This document shows positions 10,583 to 20,240 of a DNA stretch of 64,000 nucleotides, piece by piece; within the stretch, counting starts at the first letter, position 1; the number at the start of each line of letters is the position of its first letter. Position numbers and translations under genes: made by a program. The notes under the pieces were generated by a model, which did not search any database, was not told the origin of the DNA, and worked only from the letters and a program-made list of their open reading frames with translations. The DNA comes from Durusdinium trenchii (lineage: Eukaryota; Sar; Dinophyceae; Suessiales; Symbiodiniaceae). The stretch lies in the NCBI GenBank assembly GCA_963970005.1, contig CAXAMN010025317.1, positions 124,001 through 188,000 on the forward strand, written 5' to 3'.

Positions 10583-10721
10583 GTTGACCATGGTTGACCT
10601 CCCTTGTCGTCGATTCTGTTCCTTTTTGGTCCACCGCTGCCTGCCGTGGGCCGGCTGCCACCGCCGCTTCGTCCCGACCGCCGACGGGCCGACGAAAAAA
10701 ACACCGAGAGTCACGGATTGA
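10583..10721 (+). CDS. Candidate exon, Cys/Arg-rich
   Basis: After the acceptor ctggtag, or from an ATG at 10590 (gaccATGG), the frame reads CRRFCSFLVHRCLPWAGC then HRRFVPTADGPTKK to TGA at 10719-10721. Third positions are almost all G/C. Four or more Cys could suggest a metal or disulfide site, but no known family fits. Confidence 0.5.
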
Positions 10722-10811
10722 GGGCCCAAGTGAAGCCTTTTGATGAGTCATTATATATATATATACCTATAGGCTTCCATTGGGCACCCCTTGGAGGGTC
10801 CTAGTACCAGC

Positions 10812-10902
10812 TTCTTCAAAGTGACCTTTTGAAGGTTCCTAAGTGACCCTTAGGAGGCTTAAGTGACCTCAAACCAGGTTATCAAAAGGTCACTTTGAAG
10901 AA
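10812..10902. mobile_element. 91-bp terminal-inverted-repeat element, family 2
   Basis: A perfect 21-bp inverted repeat, starting TTCTTCAAAGTGACCTTT, bounds the element (10812-10832 and 10882-10902). A second small palindrome (CCTAAGTGACCCTTAGG) lies inside near 10838. No coding capacity. Unrelated in sequence to the elements at 5.76 and 15.28 kb. Confidence 0.75.
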
Positions 10903-10904
10903 CA

Positions 10905-11177
10905 AGGTATATATTTTACTTTTTACTGTGATCCTTATATTATATATACATATACATGACAATATGTATATATATATAGATGCATGAGTTTTTTGTTCTT
11001 GATATTTGATCAATTTGTTTGCTGGGGGATTTCCATGTGCATAGAGTTGGGAGAGGGAACCCTTTGTTTCTGTGATTCCTAGCTGGTAGGTCCTTGTAGG
11101 TGTGACACATAATAGCATATATATATATATGCACATGTTCCTTGTCCATGGAGTCTCTTGATCTCGAACGCCGGCAG
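10905..11177. other. AT-rich non-coding stretch
   Basis: TA-rich (10930-10980 and 11117-11130), with no supported exon. Probably an intron, ending in the acceptor at 11177. Confidence 0.5.
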
Positions 11178-11341
11178 GTCCTGAGGGCCTACTGGTGCGA
11201 GCACATCCCTTCTTTCTCGGTACCCGGAAGAGCTTCCGGGAGCAGTCCCTTGGTTGCCCAGGGCCGATCTTCCATTTTCATGCAGAACACCCAGTGGACA
11301 TGGCGGACATTTTGGCAGAGTTGGAAGATCTAGTTATGTAA
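11178..11341 (+). CDS. Probable terminal exon, unrecognised
   Basis: Acceptor gccggcag. The frame reads PEGLLVRAHPFFLGTRKSF, then GPIFHFHAEHPVDMADIL and AELEDLVM, and stops at TAA 11339-11341. The acidic ending and the stop inside clearly coding sequence make a C-terminus plausible. Product unknown. Confidence 0.55.
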
Positions 11342-11613
11342 TACAATATGATATATCCATGCCGCCCATGGTTCGGTGAATGTTCTTATTTGGGGTCGGC
11401 TTGGAGGATTTGGAGGGTTCCACTGCCTCGGACTTCTGGAGGGTTTTTGGAGGACTGGCGGGGCGGATTCCGGGTGTGGAGAGTGAGTTCCTTTCATCAA
11501 CCGTACTGAATCCCTTTTGCCATCATTGCTAGCTGCTAGAGGCATTTGGTGAGGATTTGGTGAGGCCTTGGCCTGACACCGAAGAACCTGCGTTCGGACG
11601 CTGCCGCACGCAG

Positions 11614-11836
11614 GTTAGCCCTGGCGCTGGAACCCTTGGCTAATGTTGAGGCTGATCAGGAGGCACAGGAATTGGAGACAGACTCTCACGGGCCCGATGG
11701 GCACCAATCACCCGTCCTTTGGGGAGATTCGGGTGCCGTGCCGTGCCCATCGGCGGAAGGGGATTTTTCATGGAGCCGCACCACCCGTCGCGACCGGTTT
11801 GCGGCTCCAACAGCTCAAATCTTTCTGGTTTTCTGA
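11614..11836 (+). CDS. Exon, acidic/Ser-rich, unrecognised
   Basis: Acceptor ccgcacgcag opens LALALEPLANVEADQEAQEL, followed by a long G/C-ending frame (LWGDSGAVPCPSAEGDF, TTRRDRFAAPTAQ) to TGA at 11834-11836. The true end may be an earlier donor. It could be the first visible exon of the gene continuing to 15 kb. Confidence 0.5.
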
Positions 11837-12206
11837 TGCTCAGATCTGCAGGTGGCTTTGGAGCCCTGGGAGGAAAAGGTTTGGGAGGCAGGATGTGCGC
11901 GCTGATGTTTGTCCTGACCGGCCTCAGAAGATAGCAGATAGCACAGAACTCATCAGGCTTTCGTGGATCTCAGTCACTAGGTTGACCTAGCTCCCATGGA
12001 AAGTGGATGCCCTCTACAAACAGGTGAATGTAGTGAGACGCTCTCTCCGCCAACTCAGGTGGTGAGACGTTTTTTTCACCAACCGAGTGGATGGGAAGTG
12101 GTGTCCCATGTGCTTAACCTAGCTCATGCAATTGTATCCGGGTTAACCTTTAAAATCCTTTAAACATCCAGTTGAAGTTGATGTCGAGTTGGGATGTTTG
12201 ACTTAG

Positions 12207-12350
12207 GCGAAGTTACACCCGAAGTTCTTCCCGCTTCACCGGCGCACCACCACACGGCAGGTGCTCGTGCCCCGCGGCGAGCCGACCGCGGCGCCGAGCA
12301 GCTCGAAGGTCTTGCTGAAGCAAGGCGAGGCAGTGCCCTGGCAGTTGCCC
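12207..12350 (+). CDS. Exon, unrecognised, possibly CNBD strand 1
   Basis: Acceptor gacttag, phase 0. Third positions are almost all G/C. The peptide includes TTTRQVLVPRGEPTAAPSSS and KVLLKQGEAVPWQLP; V-L-L-K-Q-G-E resembles the first strand of a CNBD. TAG follows at 12357. A 163-codon frame overlapping it has worse codon bias and is treated as a shadow. Confidence 0.5.
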
Positions 12351-12836
12351 GGGCCCTAGGAATGGCGGACGACAAGTTGTGGGCGCAGTGTTGGGCACAG
12401 CACAGTGATCTCTTTTTTTCAAGTCCTCGTTTTTTTTGTTGTGGGGGGGGAGTCAAGCAGTCGGGTCATTGGTTGGTGGATGAAGTCAAGAAAACCTGTA
12501 CTAGTTTGAATGACGGAGACTGGCTGGTACAAATCCGGCGGGCGTTTCCCATGCCGGACGCCGGCCAGACCAGAAACCACCCCAAAGGCGTGGCACCTGG
12601 AAAGTGTAGGAGTTCGGCAGAACAGGTTCGAATGGACGAAAATTCGACCATTGTGTGGGAAAAGGCTCAGAAATGTTTTGGATAGAAATGGTAAAAGGAT
12701 GTAAAAGGATGTAAAAGGCCTAGACAGCCTTAGGAATTCACGTCCAGAATTGGACCTCTTAAGCCACTCCGGTTGGCTTCCAGCTGTTCTTCGCGAGTTC
12801 CGTTTCTACGTGGTGAACTCAGTGAACTCGTTGCTT

Positions 12837-12970
12837 CGAGGAGAGGCATCATCCTTGCCACGGAGGAGAACGTCAAGAACTTGCAGGCGCCGGGCGCCCA
12901 CGTCAGCACTCAAGAGATAGACCCCTGGAAGAGCATTTCTGCAGAGCTGGTGGACAGCTTTGGGCCTTTT
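12837..12970 (+). CDS. Exon, unrecognised
   Basis: The frame reads RGIILATEENVKNLQAPGAH, then STQEIDPWKSISAELVDSF, with G/C third positions. The start is not fixed: upstream another frame (FRFYVVNSVNSLLRGEA) also looks coding. Part of the 11.6-15 kb gene. Confidence 0.5.
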
Positions 12971-13279
12971 TTCCAAATTCGCACCGGAGCGTGAAGCTGC
13001 AAGCTTTTCTTGGGCTGTGCCATGGTGGTCTGATGTGTGTGAGCGTGTGTCCTCGTTTGCCGAATCCCCTCTGAATTGCAGCGCACTGAGGTTTTACTTG
13101 TTTTGGTGAGTCTGGGATTCCCAAATGAGTCTACATCCGCTTGCTTCCAACAAGTCTGAAGGGCACGCCCCAGCCAAACGGGGGGGGTCACGGTCGGACC
13201 AATCTTTAACAGGCCGTGCGCTTCCTGTTTTAGGCCGTGCCTGTTTTAGGCCGGGCGCAGGAAGGACCCGTCTTCACAG

Positions 13280-13440
13280 TTGCGGGTGCCTCGTGCGCGG
13301 GTGCGCAAGCACCAGGTGCTCTACCAGAAGACCTTGATCAGCGAGGATTTGGAAGAGACCTTCGTCTCGGGCCTCGCCGGGCAGGATTGCGGACCATCCG
13401 GGAGACCGGGCTGCCCCCTGGGGCAGGGTGCTGAAGTTGA
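13280..13440 (+). CDS. Exon, unrecognised
   Basis: Acceptor gtcttcacag. The G/C-ending frame reads KHQVLYQKTLISEDLEETF then VSGLAGQD. A GA donor is possible after GGGCAG (13383); the open frame continues to 13462. LISEDLEETFVSGL could be the first helix of a CNBD. Confidence 0.5.
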
Positions 13441-13587
13441 ACTATTAGTTGAACTATTCTGACCATTCTTTAAAAAGGGACCATCTACAACAGTCAGGGA
13501 AATCAACCACATTGGTTCTGCCTTAGACCTTGCTTTTCACCACAATTCCTCATTTCATGTCCAGTAAGTTCGGGCTGTGCGCTGCAG

Positions 13588-13681
13588 GAGATAGCTTTGG
13601 ATCTCATGCAGGAGAGCCCCTTCACAGTCCGGTTTGGGACCTCAGTAACCACCGACAGGACTTGGGTTGGCCAGCACACTG
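13588..13681 (+). CDS. Exon, unrecognised
   Basis: Acceptor gtgcgctgcag, donor CACACTG|GTATTATG. The frame reads EIALDLMQESPFTVRFGTS then TTDRTWVGQHTG. G-E-I-A-L plus T-V-R could be a CNBD phosphate-binding cassette, but this is weak. It ends in phase 1 and joins the micro-exon at 13732 in frame. Confidence 0.6.
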
Positions 13682-13731
13682 GTATTATGTTCAAAAGGCA
13701 TTTTTGAACTGCGTATGATCTCTCGTTGCAG

Positions 13732-13755
13732 GATGTGGCGTACTTGCACACAAAG
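13732..13755 (+). CDS. 24-nt micro-exon
   Basis: Bounded by the acceptor tctcgttgcag and the donor CACAAAG|GTATCT. In phase with the previous exon it adds CGVLAHK. Its size and exact splice sites make it a good example of the tiny exons in this gene. Confidence 0.6.
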
Positions 13756-13941
13756 GTATCTTAGACTGACCATCTAAGCTGCCTGCCCTCTAAGAGCCTG
13801 CTGCAATCTAAGCCAGTAGTCCCACATGGACTCCTTTTTGGTGCTCCATGCATTCCTTGTCACCCTGCCAGATCTTCGGTTCCTAGGTGAAATCAAGGGA
13901 GGTCATTGTTTTTTGCACTGGCCTTTGTCTGACCCACACAG

Positions 13942-13959
13942 AGGTCCTTATTGTCAGAG
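13942..13959 (+). CDS. 18-nt micro-exon
   Basis: Acceptor gacccacacag, donor GTCAGAG|GTGAGT. In phase with the micro-exon at 13732-13755 it encodes EVLIVR. The next exon could be 13999-14017 (gaccttag|GTTC). Confidence 0.55.
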
Positions 13960-14106
13960 GTGAGTGCCGGGGGAGCTTGCCCATGTGGACCTTAGGTTCT
14001 TCTTGGGGTGCAGGGTAAATTTTGGAGAGTTGCTGCACCTTTCGTGAGGTTTTCTGGCGCTCAGTTGACCACTCGATCTACAATAACTCACCTCTTCGTT
14101 CTGCAG

Positions 14107-14355
14107 GCCTTCCGGCTAAACCATCATAGAATCATAGACTCTTTGACTTGGGGGTCCAACTCACTTCATTCCCAATCACTCAGTGTAGCTCCGCCACCCG
14201 GAACCCTCCGGAACCCGCGCAAAAAGGCCAAGCCCGCCTCCCCCTCCGCCGCGACGCCGCGGACAGAACGAGGCTGACGGCTCCCACGAGCGGCTTCTAC
14301 TTCTTAAGCTGGGAGAAGTTGAACGAGCTCCGCGACCTGCGCCTGGGCGGGACGG
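14107..14355 (+). CDS. One or two exons, basic linker then CNBD-like end
   Basis: Acceptor cttcgttctgcag. One frame ends in a Lys/Pro-rich linker (NPRKKAKPASPSAATPR). From about 14264 another frame takes over with SGFYFLSWEKLNELRDLRLG. The second resembles strand 8 and helix B of a CNBD (c-x-h-x-x-L-s-w-e-x-L). The frame change near 14262 needs a transcript to explain it. Confidence 0.45.
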
Positions 14356-14434
14356 TGGGTGATGGGAAGAGGCGGGACGGGGTTGACGGGCGGTGTTTTG
14401 ATGGTGGGGGAAGGTGGCCGAGAGATGTTCATAG

Positions 14435-14573
14435 AAGCTGGAAGGCGTGGAAGAAGATGCGGAAGATGCGGATTCCGGTGTGGAAGCAGTGGAAGATGCG
14501 GAAGTCTCTTTGACCCAAGACCTGCACTTCGATCGATGTAGACCGATCGAAGTGCCCTGGCAGATGGCTCGCG
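14435..14573 (+). CDS. Exon, acidic
   Basis: Acceptor gttcatag, phase 0. Reads KLEGVEEDAEDADSGVEAVE then DLHFDRCRPIEVPWQMA, ending at CTCGCG|GTGTCA. An acidic insert followed by a folded-looking segment. Function unknown. Confidence 0.6.
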
Positions 14574-14701
14574 GTGTCACTCCGAGAGCAGCCCTGTGGG
14601 AGGGGGGTGCCAGTGTTGGAAGCTGTGGGTAGGTTTTGGCAGGCATAGTGCCGGGGCAACAGATTAGGTGCGTATCGTGAGATAGCCACTGGTAGCCTCA
14701 G

Positions 14702-14805
14702 GTTCCCAGAGGATCACAAGAAGCTCGTGGACCGGGCGCGGAAGATGCTGACGAGCGTGATGAACAGTTGGGTTCAGAAGCTTCTCGGCGTTCGTGGGCA
14801 GATGT
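14702..14805 (+). CDS. Exon, CNBD-like C-terminal helix
   Basis: Acceptor ggtagcctcag. The frame reads FPEDHKKLVDRARKMLTSVM then NSWVQKLLGVRG. F-P-E-D-x-x-x-L is the usual sequence of the last CNBD helix. The open frame runs to 14880, with a possible donor after ATCCAG at 14870. Confidence 0.65.
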
Positions 14806-14968
14806 CGTGGTCACATGACCAGGACGAGATGGGCCAAAACCTCAAAAGAGCTTGTCTCAAACCCATCCAGGTCCCTTCCTAACAGGCAACCAGCTGGTTT
14901 GTGTCGCCTTGGGGTAGACCCAGGCACCCACTCCCTTCTTGTGGGATGTGCATTGTGAGGGGGTGCAG

Positions 14969-15051
14969 ACTTTGTGGGTTTCACTGTGTTGGTTGCGGTC
15001 ATTAGCGCCTGCGAGCAAAAGGCATGTGAAGAAGCACCCTCCGGCGAATGA
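14969..15051 (+). CDS. Exon, possibly terminal
   Basis: Acceptor gggggtgcag. Reads FVGFTVLVAVISACEQK, then ACEEAPSGE and TGA at 15049-15051. A GC donor after CAAAAG at 15021 is also possible, so it may be internal. The hydrophobic stretch could be a helix packing on the preceding domain. Confidence 0.5.
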
Positions 15052-15278
15052 GGCGGCAGTTGGCTGCCCTGACATTGACACACTCACTCACTGACTCAAG
15101 ATCCAACTTGCTTGGCTCAATTAGGGCGCAGCCGCTTCGCAGGATCGAAGCCCGCGCGAAGTGACCTTCACGGGTACCACTCCCGCCTATTGACAAGCGC
15201 AGGCACAAGCACGAATAGAATCCTAACAGGTAGAACTAAACAATGTCTAAAATGCCAGCGCCAGGGATCTACAGTGCT

Positions 15279-15365
15279 TTCAGAGTAGATGGCACAAACT
15301 CCTACATGTGGTTAGATGGGGGTTCATACAAACCACCTCTTGGGGATTGTGCCATCTACTCTGAA
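15279..15365. mobile_element. 87-bp terminal-inverted-repeat element, family 3
   Basis: Perfect 19-bp inverted ends, TTCAGAGTAGATGGCACAA, at 15279-15297 and 15347-15365. There is no coding capacity and no clear target-site duplication. Partial copies of the end occur near 799-811 (GGTAGATGGCACA), 30266-30280 (TGCCATCCACTCTGAA) and 30860-30872 (GGTAGATGGCGCA). Confidence 0.75.
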
Positions 15366-16095
15366 CCCACTATACTATCACATAGTTCACGCATCACCCG
15401 AGATTGGGGCCTGTCATGCTGCATATGCATTGACATGTGTCTTGAGGTTCTATGCCCGTTGCTTCCCCCGACTCTTCAGCTATGTCTCACAGGAGCGTAC
15501 TCGAGCATGCCGCTGGTGCTGGCAGGTCTAGAGAGAAGCAACACCACGTTGAGATTCTCCAGTCCAGGGTTGGTGCTGTCAACTAGCTTTCTGCTGAAAA
15601 AGGTGCTGGCCGCAAATTGTATAATCATCCGTTGGCAATTGCTCCATTTTCACGGGGAACACTGAGTGATCTAGTTCAGGTGAGTATTGGCAGATGCGAT
15701 GAAAGAACGCAGCCCCTGCACGTCAAGTAGGCCATTTGTGACTTGCTTGCTTGGGAGCATCTACCAGAATCTACCATGTCAAGCCTTAAATGATCCGGGC
15801 TTCGATCCGTCTTTTGCTGCCCAAAGCGCGTTTCTCTCCCTTCAGCCTGTCCCCCAACAACAGATGCGTCCTTGGGGTCCCAGGGCACAAAGGACCCATG
15901 ACAGCTGGGATCAGTTGCACCCTCCTTTGGTTTCAGAAAGGGTCTATCCAACCCTCTTCACAAATCCAACTGAAGTTCCAACTTCAGATCCAAACCTCCT
16001 TCAGTTGGGATCAGTTGGAGCTCCCAACTCCTTCACAGATTTCACAGGATGTCCATCCAGGACCTCTTCTCGCCCCGTGTGTCTCTCGCTGGCAG
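15366..16095. other. Region with long but unsupported open frames
   Basis: Two + frames are open across 15687-16425 (237 and 211 codons), but codon bias is poor and the real exon at 16096 starts at a splice acceptor inside them. A short exon ending TRACRWCWQ|GTCTAG near 15529 is possible. Confidence 0.35.
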
Positions 16096-16130
16096 GACTT
16101 CATGTCGGCGCTGGTGGAGTTGATCACCGT
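16096..16130 (+). CDS. CNBD A, helix A exon
   Basis: Acceptor tctcgctggcag. Reads DFMSALVELIT. Two donors are possible: ACC|GTGAGG (16128) or ACCGT|GAGGC (16130). Only the GA donor gives the phase needed to join WQPGGEKICREG at 16663. Confidence 0.65.
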
Positions 16131-19100
16131 GAGGCTGGTCAAAGGCCGAGCTCCGGCGCGTCGGTGTGGTCCTCGGCGCGTCGGTGTGGGCGGGACGCCG
16201 GTTTTTTCATGTGTTTTCCAGAAAGTCCAAAGGTTTGTTCTTATGGAGAGGAAAGCCGGAACTGTTTCAAACATGTTCAAACCAAGGCATTGTCAGAAAG
16301 ACTTGAGCTCTTGTTTGGCGACTTGCCTTTCGGGGGGGTGCTCTTCAACTACTCATTCCCAGGCAAACCCGGCCTTTCGGGCCCAAGCAGGTCCCTGTAA
16401 CGTCCGGAGTGTCCGACCTGCGTAAAAAACCAGCTGCAGTCCAGTGACTCGGCGGGTTCTTCGGGTCTTGAGGAGAGAAGGATGCTGTTCCTTGTAGCGA
16501 CCGTAGGAAGGTCCAGTTGGAAGACCCGACTTGGTGCTTTCTTCCCAGTCCGACGTCCGGGGTCAACGCGTGGTTTCAGGGTCTCGATTGGAGCTTGGCA
16601 CCTGCAAGTGCTCTCCTGGCGATCTCTTCTTTTTCGGCTGCTGATCACCCTTCCTCTCGCAGCTGGCAACCAGGTGGCGAGAAGATTTGTCGCGAAGGTG
16701 AGCCTGGCAACTTTGGCCCGGAGGCCCCAGTCAGTAGGTGGTTTGTTGGCTCATGCACCCCGCTGGTCCCACTCCCAACTTGATGTGCTAAAAGCGATCA
16801 ACAGGCAGGGTGGATGAGTTAGGTGGGGTGGATGAATTTTAAGAGCTGTTTTTAGAATGGGGCGCCCCATCCGAACAGCACACTCCCTTTACAGCTCAGG
16901 CTTCTACCTTCATGCTGGGCGAGCAGTGGCCCAGCGTGCAAAGGCCAACATCATTCGATTGCCCTGGCCTCAACCGCGCAACGATCGGTGCTCCGTCGAA
17001 ACGAATCGGGGCGACCGACAGGGCCACAGGCGGGCCACTGGTGGCCTGGACAGGTTCCGGTTCGGGAAACCGCGTAGTACGTGTGACTGCAGAGTTCCCA
17101 TCCTTCCTCTCCCTTTGTCTCCGTGCCTCTCTCCGTCTCTCCATCTCTCCCTCCGTCTCTCCGTCCCTCCCTCCCTCCCTCCCTCCCTCCCTCCCTCCCC
17201 TCCCCTCCCTCGCTCTCTCTCTCTCTCTCTCTCTGTCTCTGTGACTGAGCTATAGGTCTGGAGGCCCACGCAGGATCTTCCCCACATTTGGTTGGAACAG
17301 ACCGCACACAGTTCCAGGTCCTCCGACAAGCGCTCCTGGCATAGCTGGTGGGGGATGCTGGAGGCCGGGACCATGAGGGGGGCTGCAGACCAGTTTGAAG
17401 GAGAGATGCGCATCGGATAAAGTCGAGTTCCGCAACTGCGCAGGATTCCGCAACTAGGATTCAGCAACTGTTTGGTCGGATTCCGCAACTGGGATTCCGC
17501 AACTAGGATTCCGAAACTAGGATTCCGCAACTTGGATTCCGCAACTGGGATTCCGCAACTAGGATTCCGCAACTAGGATTCCGAAACTAGGATTCCGCAA
17601 CTGTCAGGATTCCGCAACTAGGCTTCCGCAACTAGGTTTCTGCAACTGGGATTCTGCAACTGGCGTTCCGCAACTAGGATTTCGCAACATTGTGGATTCC
17701 CTCACTAGGGTTCCGCAACTTTGTCAATGATTAGCCGGTTGGCGTGATGTCAAGATCACACGATGGGGACAAGGGGGATGGGGTGAGGGGGGGGTTGGGG
17801 GGTGTCTAATGACGTTGGTTTGGATGTGCTTCGAAGGTGATGTCACAGGCACACACGCTATTGCATGATGTGGAGATCACCAGTTGCAAGTCTCAGGCAA
17901 GTTGCAGAATCTGACTTTCCAGTTTCAGAATACAAGTTTCGGAATCCCAGCTTCAGAAACCTAGTTTCAGAACACCAGTTTCAGAATCCTAGTTTCAGAA
18001 CCCCAGTTTCAGAATATTAGTTTCAGAAGCCAAGTTTCAGAACCCTAGTTTCAGAACCCCAGTTTCAGAACCCTAGTTTCAGAATCCGACCGATTAGTTT
18101 CCGAATCCGGCTCTAACCCGTGCGCATCAGCTGGAGTTTGGCATATACAGCTTATACAGTCCCTACAGGGCACAGACCTCATTTTACTGGAGCAAAAAGG
18201 CACTGCTCAATGAGGCACAGGACCCGGTTTTCGGAGGGTCTTTGGACCTGTAGAGAGTCGTCAATGACTTGAATCGACGGCAGAGTTGATAAATCGAGTT
18301 ATCCTTGATGATGCAGCGCCATGGCTATGTTGTTGATGTATTTTTTGTGGGATTCCATTTGTTATCTTCTCTCTGCACTTGTCAAGTACTGTACAGACTG
18401 ACAACTAGGATGGGATAGAATCACGCTGCAGGCAGTGGGGTTTGTTCCACTTGTGGGCCGAAATCCCTCACGTTGAGGCAGATCAACCACAAGAAACGCG
18501 TCAACATGCCTGTCACGCCATTTACTCTTGTGATTGCAACAATCGAAGAAGTCATGCCCGCACCCAGAAGTCAGCCGTGCATCGAACTTGGAGCCTCGCC
18601 CAGGTGGCATCATCTGAAGTAAGTAGATCAAAACTTGCCACCCCAATCAAGCAGGTCCCATATGGTCCCATTAGTAGTAGGATTTTAGTGGCATAATCTC
18701 TTCTTCATTAATCAGTAAGGGTCCCAGTTGACACCGTTGACACCGTTGAGGTCCCAATGCGGACTGGGGAGGTCACCGGGGCGGTCCCTCCGCCCAGGGA
18801 CCGGCCAACCCGACTCCATGACGTGACGGATCGACTGGGCGGAGCCAGGTCACTGGGACATGTGTGGAACAGCAGCTTGGTGGCACCCAGGGCGCTCACG
18901 GCTCGCGGGCTACAGCAGCGAGGGGAGCCGGTGCGAAGTCCGGAGCGAGCAGAGGATTGTGGTAGCTGACAGCTTCTCAGTCAGATGGACTCCCCTAAAC
19001 ATGCGGAATGGTTTTCTAATGTTTTCTAGATTTGTTCATCCAAAGTCATTTTCCCCATGGGAGGAAGACAAGGACCAACTCATCAGCGATCCAAGTGTGC

Positions 19101-20240
19101 TCCTTGGCTCCGGTGTGCTCGTTGGCTCCGGTGAAGCGGAAACACGGAAACACCGGAAACATGGCCGTTGCCAACGGGCTGAGGGGATTCCACGGGTTGC
19201 TGTAGGTCAAGCGACCTGAGTCAACTGGGGTCACAGCCAAGTGACCAAGTGTCAACAGCCTACCCTCTCTCCAACAATCCATGGATCATGGAACATTACT
19301 TTCCTCTACAAACAGGCGTTTTTTTGTCCATTTTCATAGTTTGTTGGAGGGAGGGTAGTAGGGGTATGTAGGGGGTCTTCATGCACCGGCCATTTTTGGA
19401 AAATTCACCGGAAAAAGTGCGGGGGGGGGGTAGTGTCAATGTCACTTCATGGATGTCAGATCCGCTTTGCCGTTCCAGCACGAGCCGGAGCCGACACCCA
19501 GGACTTGCACGGTGATTGTGCCTTGGTGACAGCCGAATCGGTGCGAACGACCTCCGAACCGCTGCCCCCCGTGTCAGGTGAAAGTGACTTGAAAACTGAT
19601 GGGTTTGCCCCATTTGGGCCACGTCATGTCGGACCCACCTATACAGTAGAAGAGGAATGGCATCTTTCAAGCCCTTCGGGAGTTGCTATGGCGTTGACGG
19701 CAAGTGATGCTTGCTGGAAATCTGGCTGTGGAAGGGATCAATCAAGTAAACCACAGCCGCTGAAAGAAACGGAACGTCCTGTTCTGCTGGCAAACCTGAC
19801 GTAGCCTGACACCTCGAACCACCCTTCGTAACGAAAGAGCATGTCTTGTTTGAAGCTAGCTGGTGATTGTCAACAAAACTCTCCAAGTATTACTTCTTGT
19901 CATGATAAGATCCATACCTGCTCATGCTCAGCCGTTCAATGACCTGTAGCACTGTAGAAGACAGGGCGCAAGAAGAGTTCACGGCAAGCCATACACATAC
20001 TGTTACATACTCATATCAATGACTCATATAGCTACTCTCCATTCTGCCAAGAATCTGCTTAGTTCCGACTCATGAAAGTAGGAACTTCAGATACTCAGCC
20101 CGCCCGGAATCCAGGCGGAGGTGGACTGCATGATTTGGGTCTTGCAGAGCAAGCACATGGAGGAGCGGTCCGTCCCGACATGGCGCCCGAGGGATCTTGT
20201 CCCGTTGGGGTCGGCTGGAACAGTCGACCAACTGGGATTT
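16096..20240 (+). CDS. Cyclic-nucleotide-binding domain A (locus, five exons seen)
   Basis: Exons at 16096-16130, 16663-16715, 18915-18990, 19460-19570 and 20115-20240 supply, in order, helix A (DFMSALVELIT), strand 1 (WQPGGEKICREGEPGN), strands 3-4 (GSRCEVRSEQRIVVADSF), the phosphate-binding cassette (LHGDCALVTAESVRTTSE) and strand 8 (EVDCMIWVLQSKHMEE). This is the full order of a CNBD, the cAMP/cGMP sensor module. In the cassette the usual Glu of F-G-E is Asp and the Arg is kept, so binding is possible but not certain. The introns hold a CT-rich tract and two minisatellites. It is probably the first of three CNBDs in one protein; gene start and end are unknown. Confidence 0.7.
16663..16715 (+). 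CDS. CNBD A, strand 1 exon
   Basis: Acceptor cccttcctctcgcag. Reads WQPGGEKICREGEPGNF, a near-perfect match to the CNBD start (x-P-G-E-x-I-x-R-E-G-E-P-G). The GTGAGC inside the exon (16698) would cut the motif, so the end is placed at a GC donor after TTTG. Confidence 0.7.
17105..17236. repeat. Pyrimidine-rich (CTCC)n/(CT)n tract
   Basis: About 130 bp of CTCTCC, CCCT and CT repeats on +. It yields artificial Ser/Pro- or Arg/Glu-rich open frames on both strands. Lies in an intron of the CNBD A locus. Confidence 0.9.
17424..17720. repeat. Minisatellite 1, unit GATTCCGCAACTAG
   Basis: Around 20 imperfect copies of a 14-15 bp unit (GATTCCGCAACTAG and variants such as GATTCTGCAACTGG). It gives a false repetitive protein on the - strand. 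Confidence 0.9.
17882..18110. repeat. Minisatellite 2, unit CTAGTTTCAGAATC
   Basis: About 15 imperfect copies of CTAGTTTCAGAATC or CCAGTTTCAGAACC. The unit is the reverse complement of minisatellite 1 with a few changes (CTAGTTGCGGAATC versus CTAGTTTCAGAATC), so the two arrays face each other across about 160 bp. Confidence 0.9.
18111..18914. other. Intron-like stretch
   Basis: A - strand frame at 18362-18646 (for example CGHDFFDCCNHKSKWRD) reads somewhat protein-like, and a + frame at 18757-18969 is G/C-ending. Neither has a clean splice pair. Nothing was assigned before the exon at 18915. Confidence 0.35.
18915..18990 (+). CDS. CNBD A, strands 3-4 exon
   Basis: After the acceptor gggctacag (18914), the frame reads SEGSRCEVRSEQRIVVADSF, with strong G/C third positions. 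G-S-C-E-V-x-x-x-x-R-I-V-V is the middle of a CNBD beta-roll. The exact start (a second AG lies 3 nt on) and end are not fixed. Confidence 0.6.
19460..19570 (+). CDS. CNBD A, phosphate-binding cassette exon
   Basis: Acceptor catggatgtcag. Reads IRFAVPARAGADTQDL, then HGDCALVTAESVRTTSEPL. G-D-x-A-L-V-x-x-x-x-V-R-T matches the cassette (Asp for Glu, Arg kept). The donor after CCCCCC (GTGTCA, 19571) keeps phase 0 for the next exon; another GT lies at 19578. Confidence 0.65.
20115..20240 (+). CDS. CNBD A, strands 7-8 and helix B exon
   Basis: Acceptor cggaatccag, phase 0. Reads AEVDCMIWVLQSKHMEE, the usual end of the beta-roll entering helix B, then RSVPTWRPRDLVPLGSAG. The open frame continues to TAG at about 20262; the true end is uncertain. 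Confidence 0.65.

Noticed and set aside
15687..16400. 237-codon + strand open frame
   Set aside because: Poor third-position bias; it runs through the splice acceptor of the CNBD A exon in a different frame.
16970..17572. Repetitive Arg/Glu- and CGIPVAES-type protein on the - strand
   Set aside because: Produced by translating the CT tract and minisatellite 1; not a gene.
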